A stretch of 64,000 bases of DNA from Pseudomonadota bacterium (GTDB taxonomy: Bacteria > Pseudomonadota > Alphaproteobacteria > Sphingomonadales > Sphingomonadaceae). Positions 16,346 through 23,901 of this stretch are shown in pieces. The translations under genes and the position numbers were made by a program. The stretch lies in NCBI GenBank assembly GCA_020160755.1, contig JAIUPN010000008.1, forward strand, positions 124,001-188,000. Direction: 5' to 3'. The first letter of the stretch is position 1. The number at the start of each line of letters is the position of its first letter. The notes under the pieces are model-generated. The model was not told the DNA's origin and did no database searches. It worked only from the letters and a program-made list of their open reading frames with translations.

Positions 16346-16441
16346 TATCTGCCTGGGCTTCAGCGGTCGTTTGGCTCCAACCTTTCTTCCTGCATTCCAC
16401 GCGGGACGCGGAGGCAAATAGTCGAACTCCGATCTTCCCAT
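16346..16441 (-). pseudogene. Remnant of a tyrosine-recombinase-like integrase (first 32 codons)
   Basis: Reading from the ATG at 16441, the first 32 codons give MGRSEFDYLPPRPAWNAGRK followed by VGAKRPLKPRQI. This is the N-terminus I know from a family of small site-specific integrases (next expected: WAIR-like segment, then DRALFDLAIDSKLRG). After Gln-Ile the similarity stops abruptly and unrelated sequence follows to a stop. The breakpoint near 16345 lies 60 bases from the end of the broken LuxR gene, so one deletion may have joined both remnants. The assignment is from remembered family sequence. Confidence 0.6.
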
Positions 16442-16609
16442 GATCGTTCTCCTGCGGCCAAGATGGCCTTCGAAGAAACGCTCAGGGCACCCGAGTTACC
16501 GGGTTTGCTCACACAAGATAATTACGCGATTTTAGGCTGCTCTCTTATAAAAGCACTTCAATGAGAAACCCACTGGTCGATTTGTGCGCTGCAGCGTAAA
16601 GGCGCGACC

Positions 16610-17191
16610 ATGAGGATCGCGATCATCGACACCAGCGCAGGGCGAGCGGCCGTCATATCCGACGGTCTGCGCGAAGCGGGCCTCGACGATCTCGTACTGG
16701 TCGATACAACCAGACCGCTTGTTGCTCAAATCGAGGCAGCGACGCCCGACGTCGTGCTGATCAACCTCGAAAACCCGAGCCGCGACTTGCTCGAGGACTT
16801 CTTCGCCATGTCGCGAGCACTCGATCGTCCAATCGCGATGTTCGTCGACCAGAGCGACGCCGAGGCCACCGGCGCAGCGATCGATGCCGGGGTGTCGGCC
16901 TATGTTGTGGATGGCCTGTCGAAGCAGCGGATCAAGCCCGTCGTCGACCTCGCTATCCGGCGCTTCCAGGCCTTTTCGCGGCTCCAGCGCGAACTCGACG
17001 ACGCCAAGAACGCACTCGCCGAACGCGCGGTGATCGACAAGGCGAAGGCGATCCTGATGAAGCGGCGTCAGATCGACGAGCCCGCCGCCTATGCGTTGCT
17101 CCGCGGGCAGGCGATGCGCACCAACCGCCGGATTTCGGAGATTGCCGAAGCGATCGTCACCAGTGAAGCGCTGATGGGAGACATGGAATGA
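16610..17191 (+). CDS. nasT: Nitrate-responsive antiterminator NasT (pseudo-receiver plus ANTAR domain)
   Basis: 193 residues. An N-terminal receiver-like domain (residues 1-120) is joined by a coiled-coil (FSRLQRELDDAKNALAERAV) to an ANTAR RNA-binding domain (VIDKAKAILMKRRQIDEPAA, then MRTNRRISEIAEAIV). NasT binds paired hairpins in leader RNA and prevents termination when NasS releases it on nitrate binding. The usual phosphoacceptor position reads VLINLENP, i.e. Asn52 instead of Asp, fitting control by NasS rather than by phosphorylation. The stop overlaps the nasS start (ATGA), and the RNA target lies right after nasS. Confidence 0.92.
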   Translation: MRIAIIDTSAGRAAVISDGLREAGLDDLVLVDTTRPLVAQIEAATPDVVLINLENPSRDLLEDFFAMSRALDRPIAMFVDQSDAEATGAAIDAGVSAYVVDGLSKQRIKPVVDLAIRRFQAFSRLQRELDDAKNALAERAVIDKAKAILMKRRQIDEPAAYALLRGQAMRTNRRISEIAEAIVTSEALMGDME

Positions 17192-18399
17192 CCGGCGAGC
17201 GCTTCCGTATCGGCTTTCTGCCGCTCGTCGACGCGGCGTTGCCAGTTCTCGCCCACGAACTCGGATTCGCCGCAGCAGAAGGCGTCACCATCGCCCTTGT
17301 CCGCGACATGACATGGGCGACCGTTCGCGACCGGCTGCTCTATGGCCACACCGACGCTGCCCATATGATCGCCCCGCTCGCAATCGCGACGACCCTCGGC
17401 AAGGACCGCCCCGCCGTGCCGCTCGCGGTGCCCTTCGTTCTGGGTCTCAACGGCAATGCTGTCACCTTCTCGGCCAGGCTGGCGGCAGAGACCGGCCTGA
17501 CCGACGCGTTGGGTGACCCGGTCCGGATCGGCGCGGCGCTGAAGCGGGTGGCGGACGCACGGGTCGCGGCGCGCAAGCCGCTGCGCTTTGGCGTTGTCCA
17601 TCGCTATTCGAGCCACAATTACATGCTGCGCTACTGGCTCGCAGGTGTCGGCATTCGTCCCGATCAGGATATCGACATCGTCGTCACCAGCCCGCCGTTT
17701 GCCGCCGACGCACTTGCCGCTGGTGAAGTCGACGGCATTTGCGTCGGCGAACCGTGGAACTCGATCGCGGTCGATCGCGGTGTCGGACATATAGCATTGG
17801 CGACGGCTCAGATCTGGCGCCGCGGCGTCGAGAAGGTACTCGCGATGCGCGAAACTATTCTCGACGAACGCCGCGACGCAGTCGAAGCGCTGGTCCGCGC
17901 GCTGCATGCAGCAGCAGCGCATTTCGTCGAACCCGGCGCGGCCGAGGAAAGCGCCGACATATTGGCGCGGCCCGAATATCTCGACGCGCCGCGCGATGCG
18001 GTGCTGCGCGCCATCACCGACCGCATCCGGCTTGTCCCCGACGGCGAGCCGATCCACTATCCCGATTTCATGTTCCAGTATCGCGAGGCGGCCAATTTTC
18101 CTTGGCGCAGCCAGGCCGCGTGGCTTTATTCGCAGATGGTGCGCTGGGACTATATGAGGTTCGACGACGCCGAAGCCGCGGCGGCCGGCAATGTCTTCCG
18201 TCCCGACGTCTACCGCGCCGCACTTGCAGGTTCGGGCGCGCCGCTGCCCGGCGCCAGCTCGAAGCTCGAAGGCGGGCTCGACGAACCCATCGGCGCGGGC
18301 TCGACGCAGGGCCGCCTGACGCTCGGCAGCGACCGCTTTTTCGACGGCCGCGCCTTCGATCCCGACGATATCGAAGCCTATCTCGCTGAACTTCCCTAG
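17188..18399 (+). CDS. nasS: Nitrate/nitrite sensor NasS (NrtA/CmpA-like, cytoplasmic)
   Basis: 403 residues similar to the substrate-binding proteins of nitrate/bicarbonate ABC transporters (RIGFLPLVDAALPVLAHELG, AHMIAPLAIATTLGK, VGEPWNSIAVDRGVGHIA) but without a signal peptide, as expected for the cytoplasmic sensor NasS. In the known system NasS holds NasT inactive until nitrate or nitrite binds. There are no ABC permease or ATPase genes nearby, so a transport role is unlikely. It is coupled to nasT by a 4-base overlap. Confidence 0.92.
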   Translation: MTGERFRIGFLPLVDAALPVLAHELGFAAAEGVTIALVRDMTWATVRDRLLYGHTDAAHMIAPLAIATTLGKDRPAVPLAVPFVLGLNGNAVTFSARLAAETGLTDALGDPVRIGAALKRVADARVAARKPLRFGVVHRYSSHNYMLRYWLAGVGIRPDQDIDIVVTSPPFAADALAAGEVDGICVGEPWNSIAVDRGVGHIALATAQIWRRGVEKVLAMRETILDERRDAVEALVRALHAAAAHFVEPGAAEESADILARPEYLDAPRDAVLRAITDRIRLVPDGEPIHYPDFMFQYREAANFPWRSQAAWLYSQMVRWDYMRFDDAEAAAAGNVFRPDVYRAALAGSGAPLPGASSKLEGGLDEPIGAGSTQGRLTLGSDRFFDGRAFDPDDIEAYLAELP

Positions 18400-18505
18400 C
18401 TTTCCACTTTATGCTGCACTTGCGAAATAAGCCCTTGCGGCCAACCCGCGAATCAGGCAGCTTAAACACACTCGGCAAGGCTGCCGGGGCAGGATAAGGC
18501 GGCGC

Positions 18506-18578
18506 CGGTTCCAACGAGGGGATCGAACCGCAGGCGGACGGGGAGCCATTCCCCGCAATCCCAACAGGCAATGAAGCC
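18506..18578 (+). promoter_or_regulatory. ANTAR (NasT) target: two hexaloop hairpins in the nitrate operon leader
   Basis: Hairpin P1: C18506-C18512 (CGGTTCC) pairs with 18519-18525 (GGGATCG) around the hexaloop AACGAG (18513-18518). Hairpin P2: GGC (18567-18569) pairs with GCC (18576-18578) around the hexaloop AATGAA (18570-18575). Both loops have A at position 1 and G at position 4, the known ANTAR recognition pattern. Between them sits a further hairpin, CGGGGA/TCCCCG (18539-18555). The 3' arm of P2 is also the first three bases of the terminator stem, so P2 and the terminator exclude each other. This is the layout of a NasT-controlled antitermination switch. Confidence 0.83.
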
Positions 18579-18620
18579 GTCAGGATGCGCCCGCATGGCC
18601 GCCGTCCTGGCGGCTTTTTT
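18576..18620 (+). terminator. Intrinsic terminator (attenuator) of the nitrate assimilation leader
   Basis: GCCGTCAGGA (18576-18585) pairs over ten bases (one G-U) with TCCTGGCGGC (18605-18614), followed at once by six T (18615-18620). A shorter alternative stem GCCGCC/GGCGGC (18598-18614) shares the same 3' arm. The ATG of the transporter is 29 bases beyond the T run, so RNA polymerase must read through to express the operon. Confidence 0.88.
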
Positions 18621-18648
18621 ATTGCCCGTCACACGAAGGGGACGGACG

Positions 18649-19881
18649 ATGACGACTGCAACCACAGGGGCCATGGCATCCAAATCGAGCTTCTGGGCGA
18701 GCGGGCACTGGCCGACGCTGATCGCCGCCTTTCTCTATTTCGATCTCGCTTTCATGGTCTGGGTGATCCTCGGTCCGCTCGCGCCCTCGATTTCGGAGGA
18801 TCTTGGCCTGAGCCCCGCGCAAAAGGGGCTGATGGTTGCGGTCCCGACGCTCGCTGGCGCGGTGCTGCGCGTCGTCAACGGCCTGCTCGTAGACCGCATC
18901 GGGCCGAAGCGCTCGGGCGCGATCAGCCAGATTATCGTCATCGCCGGACTGTTCGCGGCCTGGTTCTTCGGCGTCCACAGCTTCGCGGGCACGCTCGCGC
19001 TCGGCGTGATCCTCGGCTTCGCAGGCGCCAGCTTCGCGATCGCCCTGCCGCTCGCGAGCCGCTGGTATCCGCCCGAGCATCAGGGCAAGGCGATGGGCCT
19101 CGCGGGCATGGGCAATTCCGGTACCGTGCTCGCTGCGCTCTTCGCCCCCGGCCTCGCCAAGATGTTCGGCTGGAACGCCGTGCTTGGGCTCGCCTGCATC
19201 CCTCTGACGATCGTCTTCTTCATTTATCTCGCGATGGCGAAGGACGCGCCCAATGCGCCCGTGCCGAAGAAGCTGGTCGACTATTTTCAACCGCTCAAGA
19301 CTGCCGATGCCTGGTGGCTGATGGCCTTTTACTCGGTGACGTTCGGCGGTTTCGTCGGGCTCGCCGCCTCGCTCCCGATCTATTTCACCGACCAGTTCCA
19401 CCTCACCCCGGTGATGGCGGGCTATTGCACCGCGGCCTGCGTCTTCGCCGGATCGCTGGTGCGCCCGATGGGCGGTGCCCTCGCGGACAGGATCGGTGGC
19501 GTCAAGGCGCTGATGGCGGTGTTCGTCGTCGCGGCCCTTGCTCTCGCGGGCGTACCGCAGGCCGATACCTTGCCCGCCGCGCTCGGCCTGTTCGTCGTTG
19601 CGATGCTCGCGCTCGGTACCGGCAACGGTTCGGTCTTTCAGCTCGTCCCGCAGCGTTTCTCGGCCGAGATCGGCGTGATGACCGGGCTTGTCGGCATGGC
19701 GGGCGGCGTTGGCGGCTTCTACCTCGCCTCCTCGCTCGGCTTCGCCAAGCAGTGGACGGGCAGCTTCGCACCGGGCTTCTACATCTTCGCGGTGCTGGCG
19801 GTCGTGGCTTTGGTCGGGCTGATCTTTGTGAAGAGCCAGTGGCGCAGGGCCTGGGGCGCGGCCGAAGGCGTGCGGATCTAA
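18649..19881 (+). CDS. narK: Nitrate/nitrite transporter of the NNP (MFS) family
   Basis: 410 residues with 12 hydrophobic segments. NNP family signatures are present in the fifth helix region (GVILGFAGASFAIALPLAS) and the second half (LALGTGNGSVFQLVPQRF), as is the MFS loop motif (VDRIGPKRSG). It imports nitrate across the inner membrane for assimilation. The frame is open to an ATG at 18571, but that start lies inside the terminator region of the leader; the ATG at 18649, preceded by AAGGGGACGG, is right. It is the first gene of an operon of overlapping genes for nitrate reduction to ammonium. Confidence 0.93.
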   Translation: MTTATTGAMASKSSFWASGHWPTLIAAFLYFDLAFMVWVILGPLAPSISEDLGLSPAQKGLMVAVPTLAGAVLRVVNGLLVDRIGPKRSGAISQIIVIAGLFAAWFFGVHSFAGTLALGVILGFAGASFAIALPLASRWYPPEHQGKAMGLAGMGNSGTVLAALFAPGLAKMFGWNAVLGLACIPLTIVFFIYLAMAKDAPNAPVPKKLVDYFQPLKTADAWWLMAFYSVTFGGFVGLAASLPIYFTDQFHLTPVMAGYCTAACVFAGSLVRPMGGALADRIGGVKALMAVFVVAALALAGVPQADTLPAALGLFVVAMLALGTGNGSVFQLVPQRFSAEIGVMTGLVGMAGGVGGFYLASSLGFAKQWTGSFAPGFYIFAVLAVVALVGLIFVKSQWRRAWGAAEGVRI

Positions 19882-19883
19882 CC

Positions 19884-21086
19884 ATGACCCGCACCCTTGT
19901 GATCTTGCTGGCGCTCGCGCCGGCCGGGGTGGCGCACGCCCGGGACGTCACCCTCAAGCAGCTCGGCGAAGCCCGGCTTCGCTACGAACAGGTCGACCAA
20001 GATGGCCTCGCCGCCGATGCCGACGCTCTGACCCTGCGCCTCCGCGCCGGGGTCGAGGCGAAGACAGGCCGCTGGTCGGCGCTCGTCGAAGGTCAGGGCA
20101 CGCTGGCGGTTGTCGACGATTATTTCGACGGCCTCCACGGCGCCGCAACACGGCCGATCGTCGCCGATCCCCAGAATATTGCGCTTGCCCGCGCCCAGCT
20201 TCGCTACGCCTCGCCGACCTTCGCAGTCACCGCGGGACGCCAGCGGATTGCGCTCGATGACGAACGCTTCGTCGGCGCCGTGCCCTTCCGCCAGAACGGG
20301 CAAAGCTTCGACGCCGTGCGCGCCGAAATCACGCCGGCCAAGGGCGTCAAGGCCGACCTCACCTATGCGTGGAGCGTGCGCACCATCTGGGGCATCGACG
20401 GCGCCGGTGCGCGGCAACAGGCGGTGTCGGGCGACAATGTCTTCGGCAATGTCAGCGTCGCAACGCCGGTCGGCAAGGTCGCGGCCTTCGCCTATCTCGT
20501 CGATCAGGACGAAGCCGCGATGCAGGGCTTTCGCATGTCGAGCCAGAGCTATGGCGCGCGGCTCGACGGCAGCCGAACGCTCGGCAAGGCCAAGGTCGCG
20601 TATCAGCTGAGCTATGCGCGCCAGTCAGACTGGCATCGCAACACCAATGACTATTCCGCTGATTATTGGCTCGCCGATGTCGCGGTCGATCTTGGCGGCC
20701 CCCGGGTCGGCGTTGGGTATGAGATACTCGGCGCCGACAACGGAGCAGCCCTCACCAGCTTCCAGACTCCGCTAGCGACCGGGTTCAAATTTCAGGGCTG
20801 GGCCGACAAATTTCTCGTCACCCCGCCCGACGGCGTCCGCGACCTCTATGCGAGCGCGGGCTGGGGCTGGAAGGCGATCGGGCCACTGAAAACCGTGACA
20901 TTGCAGGCAGTGTATCACGACTATCGCAGCGACCGCGCCTCGCGATCTTATGGCGACGAGATCGACCTGCTCGCGAGCGCCAGGCTCGGCAAATGCACCG
21001 CCTCGGCGCGCTACGCGAACTACGACGCCGACGGCTTCGCCACCGACACCCATAAATTCTGGCTGCAACTGGATTGGACGCTCTGA
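19884..21086 (+). CDS. Outer-membrane porin of the alginate-export-like family, in the nitrate operon
   Basis: 400 residues. Signal peptide (MTRTLVILLALAPAGVAHA), then a beta-barrel pattern of alternating strands: LGEARLRYEQVDQDGL at the start, VTAGRQRIALDDERFVGAVP, and a final strand ending in Leu-Gln-Leu-Asp-Trp-Thr-Leu. It resembles alginate-export (AlgE-type) and related substrate-specific porins. It sits two bases after the transporter stop and overlaps nirB by one base, so it is made only when nitrate genes are on. The likely job is passage of nitrate or nitrite through the outer membrane; this is inferred from context alone. Confidence 0.8.
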   Translation: MTRTLVILLALAPAGVAHARDVTLKQLGEARLRYEQVDQDGLAADADALTLRLRAGVEAKTGRWSALVEGQGTLAVVDDYFDGLHGAATRPIVADPQNIALARAQLRYASPTFAVTAGRQRIALDDERFVGAVPFRQNGQSFDAVRAEITPAKGVKADLTYAWSVRTIWGIDGAGARQQAVSGDNVFGNVSVATPVGKVAAFAYLVDQDEAAMQGFRMSSQSYGARLDGSRTLGKAKVAYQLSYARQSDWHRNTNDYSADYWLADVAVDLGGPRVGVGYEILGADNGAALTSFQTPLATGFKFQGWADKFLVTPPDGVRDLYASAGWGWKAIGPLKTVTLQAVYHDYRSDRASRSYGDEIDLLASARLGKCTASARYANYDADGFATDTHKFWLQLDWTL

Positions 21087-23563
21087 TGGAACATCGCCCC
21101 CTCAAGGCCGAAACCGACGCCCGCGAGCATCTCGTCGTCATCGGCAACGGCATGGCCGGCTGCCGCGCGGTCGAGGAACTGATCGCGCGCGATTCGAACC
21201 GCTACCGCGTGACGATCTTCGGCGCCGAGCCGCGGGTAAATTACAACCGCATCATGCTCTCCCCCGTCCTCGCGGGCGAGAAGAGCTTCGACGACATCGT
21301 CATCAACGATGCGGGCTGGTATGCCGGCAATGGCATCGCGCTGATCGCAGGCGATCCGGTCGCGGCGATCGACCGCGCTGCGAAGACGGTGACGACGCGG
21401 AGCGGTGCCATCGAAAGCTATGACCGGCTGCTGATCGCTACCGGCTCCGACCCCTTCATCATCCCGGTGCCGGGAAAGGATTTGCCCGGCGTCATCGCTT
21501 TCCGCGACATGGACGATGTCGACACGATGCTCGCCGCCGCCGACGCGGGCGGCGACGCGGTGGTGATCGGCGGCGGCCTGCTCGGGCTCGAGGCGGCGCA
21601 CGGCCTCAGCTTGCGCGGCATGAAGGTAACGGTGATCCACCTGATGCCGACGCTGATGGAGCGCCAGCTCGACGAAGCGGCGGGCTGGTTGCTCAAGAAT
21701 GCGCTCGAGGCGCGCGGCCAGACGATCCTGACCGGCGCCGACACCGCCGAGATCGTCGGCAATGGCAAGGTCGAGGGGGTGAAGCTCAAGGACGGGACGC
21801 TGATCCCCGCCGGCCTCGTCGTGATGGCGGTCGGCATCCGCCCCTCGGTCGCCCTCGCCCGCGACGCGGGACTTGCGGTCGGGCGCGGCATCCAGGTCGA
21901 CGACCATATGGTGACGAGCGACCCCGCAGTGCTCGCGGTCGGTGAATGCGTCGAGCATGACGGACAGGTTTACGGCCTCGTCGCGCCGCTCTGGGACATG
22001 TGCCGCAGCCTCGCCGACGGGCTGGTCGAACAGCCGACCGGCTATCGCGGCTCGGTCACCTCGACCAAGCTCAAGGTATCCGGCATCGACGTCTTTTCGG
22101 CGGGCGATTTCTCGGGCGGCGACGGCTGCGAGGATATCGTGCTGCGCGACGCCAGCCGCGGCGTCTACAAGCGGGTGATCGTCAAGGACGACCGCATCGT
22201 CGGCGCCGTCCTCTATGGCGACACCGCCGACGGCGGCTGGTATTTCGACCTGCTCAAGAAACAGGAGGATGTCTCTCAGCTCCGCGACCTGCTGATCTTC
22301 GGCCAGGCCTTCGCCGCCGGAGGCGGCGCGGCGGACCCTAAGGCGGCCGTTGCGGCGCTTTCCGACGATGCGGAAATATGCGGCTGCAACGGCGTTACCA
22401 AGGGCCAGGTCGTCTCGTGCATCGCGAAGGGATCGCACAGCCTCGACGCGGTGCGCGGTACCTGCAAGGCGTCGGCCAGCTGCGGCAGCTGCACCGGCCT
22501 CGTCGAAAATATCCTCACGCTGACCTTGGGCGACGAGGTCAAAGCCGGGCCGAAAACGATGTGCAAATGCACCAGCTTCGGCCACGACGACGTCCGCCGC
22601 GAGATCGTCGCGCAGGCGATGCGCTCGATCCCCGAGGTGATGCAGAAACTGCACTGGACCACCCCCGACGGCTGCTCGTCGTGCCGCCCGGCGCTCAACT
22701 ATTATCTGCTCTGCGCGCTGCCCGGCGACTATGTCGACGACCAGCAGAGCCGCTTCGTCAACGAGCGGATGCACGCCAATATCCAGAAGGATGGCACTTA
22801 CTCGGTCGTCCCGCGCATGTGGGGCGGGCTCACCAACCCAACCGAACTGCGCGCGATCGCCGACGTCGTCGAAAAATATAGCGCCCCGATGGTCAAGGTC
22901 ACCGGCGGCCAGCGGCTCGACATCTTCGGGATCAAGAAGGAAGATTTGCCCGCAGTATGGGCCGACCTCAATGCCGCCGGCATGGTCTCGGGCCACGCCT
23001 ATGGCAAGGCGCTGCGCACGGTGAAAACCTGCGTCGGCTCCGAATGGTGCCGCTTCGGCACGCAGGATTCGACCGGGCTCGGCGTCAAGGTCGAACGGAT
23101 GAGCTGGGGCAGCTGGATGCCGCACAAATTCAAGATCGCGGTGTCGGGCTGCCCGCGCAACTGCGCCGAGGCGACGATCAAGGATTTCGGAATCGTCTGC
23201 GTCGACAGCGGCTACGAACTCCACGTCGGCGGTAACGGCGGCATCCAAGTCCGCGCCACCGACCTGCTCTGCAAGGTCGCGACCGAGCAGGAGGCGATGG
23301 ACCATTGCGCCGCCTTCATCCAGCTCTACCGCGAAGAGGCGCGCTACCTCGAGCGTACCGCACCGTGGATCGAACGTGTCGGGCTCGAGCATATCAAGGC
23401 GCGTATCGTCGATGACGAGCCAGGGCGCGAGGCGCTGCGCGCGCGCTTCCTCTATTCGCAGAGCTTTTCGCAGGACGACCCCTGGGCGCAGCGCGCCGAG
23501 GGCGCCGAGGCCGAACATCATGCGCCGATGGCGCGCTTCACCCCGCAAAAGGAACTCGCATGA
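21086..23563 (+). CDS. nirB: NADH-dependent assimilatory nitrite reductase, large subunit
   Basis: 825 residues. Domain order: FAD- and NAD-binding reductase (VVIGNGMAGCRAVEEL; second dinucleotide fold VVIGGGLLGLEAAHGLSLRG), a BFD-type [2Fe-2S] domain (CGCN, then SCGSC), ferredoxin-like halves, and the siroheme/[4Fe-4S] cysteines (CVGSEWC and CPRNC near the C-terminus). It reduces nitrite to ammonium with NirD. The ATG at 21086 overlaps the porin stop by one base; a TTG at 21074 is a poorer start. Siroheme would come from the SUMT encoded downstream. Confidence 0.96.
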   Translation: MEHRPLKAETDAREHLVVIGNGMAGCRAVEELIARDSNRYRVTIFGAEPRVNYNRIMLSPVLAGEKSFDDIVINDAGWYAGNGIALIAGDPVAAIDRAAKTVTTRSGAIESYDRLLIATGSDPFIIPVPGKDLPGVIAFRDMDDVDTMLAAADAGGDAVVIGGGLLGLEAAHGLSLRGMKVTVIHLMPTLMERQLDEAAGWLLKNALEARGQTILTGADTAEIVGNGKVEGVKLKDGTLIPAGLVVMAVGIRPSVALARDAGLAVGRGIQVDDHMVTSDPAVLAVGECVEHDGQVYGLVAPLWDMCRSLADGLVEQPTGYRGSVTSTKLKVSGIDVFSAGDFSGGDGCEDIVLRDASRGVYKRVIVKDDRIVGAVLYGDTADGGWYFDLLKKQEDVSQLRDLLIFGQAFAAGGGAADPKAAVAALSDDAEICGCNGVTKGQVVSCIAKGSHSLDAVRGTCKASASCGSCTGLVENILTLTLGDEVKAGPKTMCKCTSFGHDDVRREIVAQAMRSIPEVMQKLHWTTPDGCSSCRPALNYYLLCALPGDYVDDQQSRFVNERMHANIQKDGTYSVVPRMWGGLTNPTELRAIADVVEKYSAPMVKVTGGQRLDIFGIKKEDLPAVWADLNAAGMVSGHAYGKALRTVKTCVGSEWCRFGTQDSTGLGVKVERMSWGSWMPHKFKIAVSGCPRNCAEATIKDFGIVCVDSGYELHVGGNGGIQVRATDLLCKVATEQEAMDHCAAFIQLYREEARYLERTAPWIERVGLEHIKARIVDDEPGREALRARFLYSQSFSQDDPWAQRAEGAEAEHHAPMARFTPQKELA

Positions 23564-23901
23564 CCACCGCAGAATGGCTCGATATCGGCTGGGTCGACCA
23601 GATCCCGGTGCGCGGCAGCCGCACGGTGCAGGTCGAGGGCGGCGACGATATTGCGGTGTTCCGCACCGCCGAGGGAAAGATATTCGCGCTGCTCGACCGC
23701 TGCCCGCACAAGCATGGCCGCCTTTCGCAGGGCATCGTCCACGGCGGCGCGGTCGCCTGCCCGCTGCACAATTGGCGGATCAGCCTGTCAACCGGCGAAG
23801 CGCTCGGCGAGGACAAGGGCTGCACCCCGACCGTGCCGGTCAAGATCGACGGCGGCCGCGTCCTCATCTGCCGCGCCAGCACGCTGAAGGCTGCCGCCTG
23901 A
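23560..23901 (+). CDS. nirD: Nitrite reductase small subunit (Rieske-like)
   Basis: 113 residues with a complete Rieske [2Fe-2S] motif: CPHKHG and, about 20 residues later, CPLHNW. Some NirD proteins lack these ligands; here both Cys-X-His and Cys-X2-His pairs are present, so a cluster is likely. It overlaps nirB by four bases and nasA by one, which indicates strict translational coupling. Confidence 0.93.
   Translation: MTTAEWLDIGWVDQIPVRGSRTVQVEGGDDIAVFRTAEGKIFALLDRCPHKHGRLSQGIVHGGAVACPLHNWRISLSTGEALGEDKGCTPTVPVKIDGGRVLICRASTLKAAA

Noticed and set aside
11888..16441. Genomic island inserted at the tRNA-Leu gene
   Set aside because: I could not find a copy of the tRNA 3' end near the integrase remnant, so an attachment-site pair is not supported. 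The idea is kept only as a hypothesis in a finding.
16583..16597. Sigma-54 promoter (TGG...GC) before nasT
   Set aside because: GG and GC are nine bases apart rather than ten, and the central bases do not fit the consensus.
18571..18648. N-terminal extension of the nitrate transporter (ATG at 18571)
   Set aside because: The codons run through the terminator stem and T run of the leader; the peptide is basic and unlike the family, and ATG 18649 has a good ribosome binding site.
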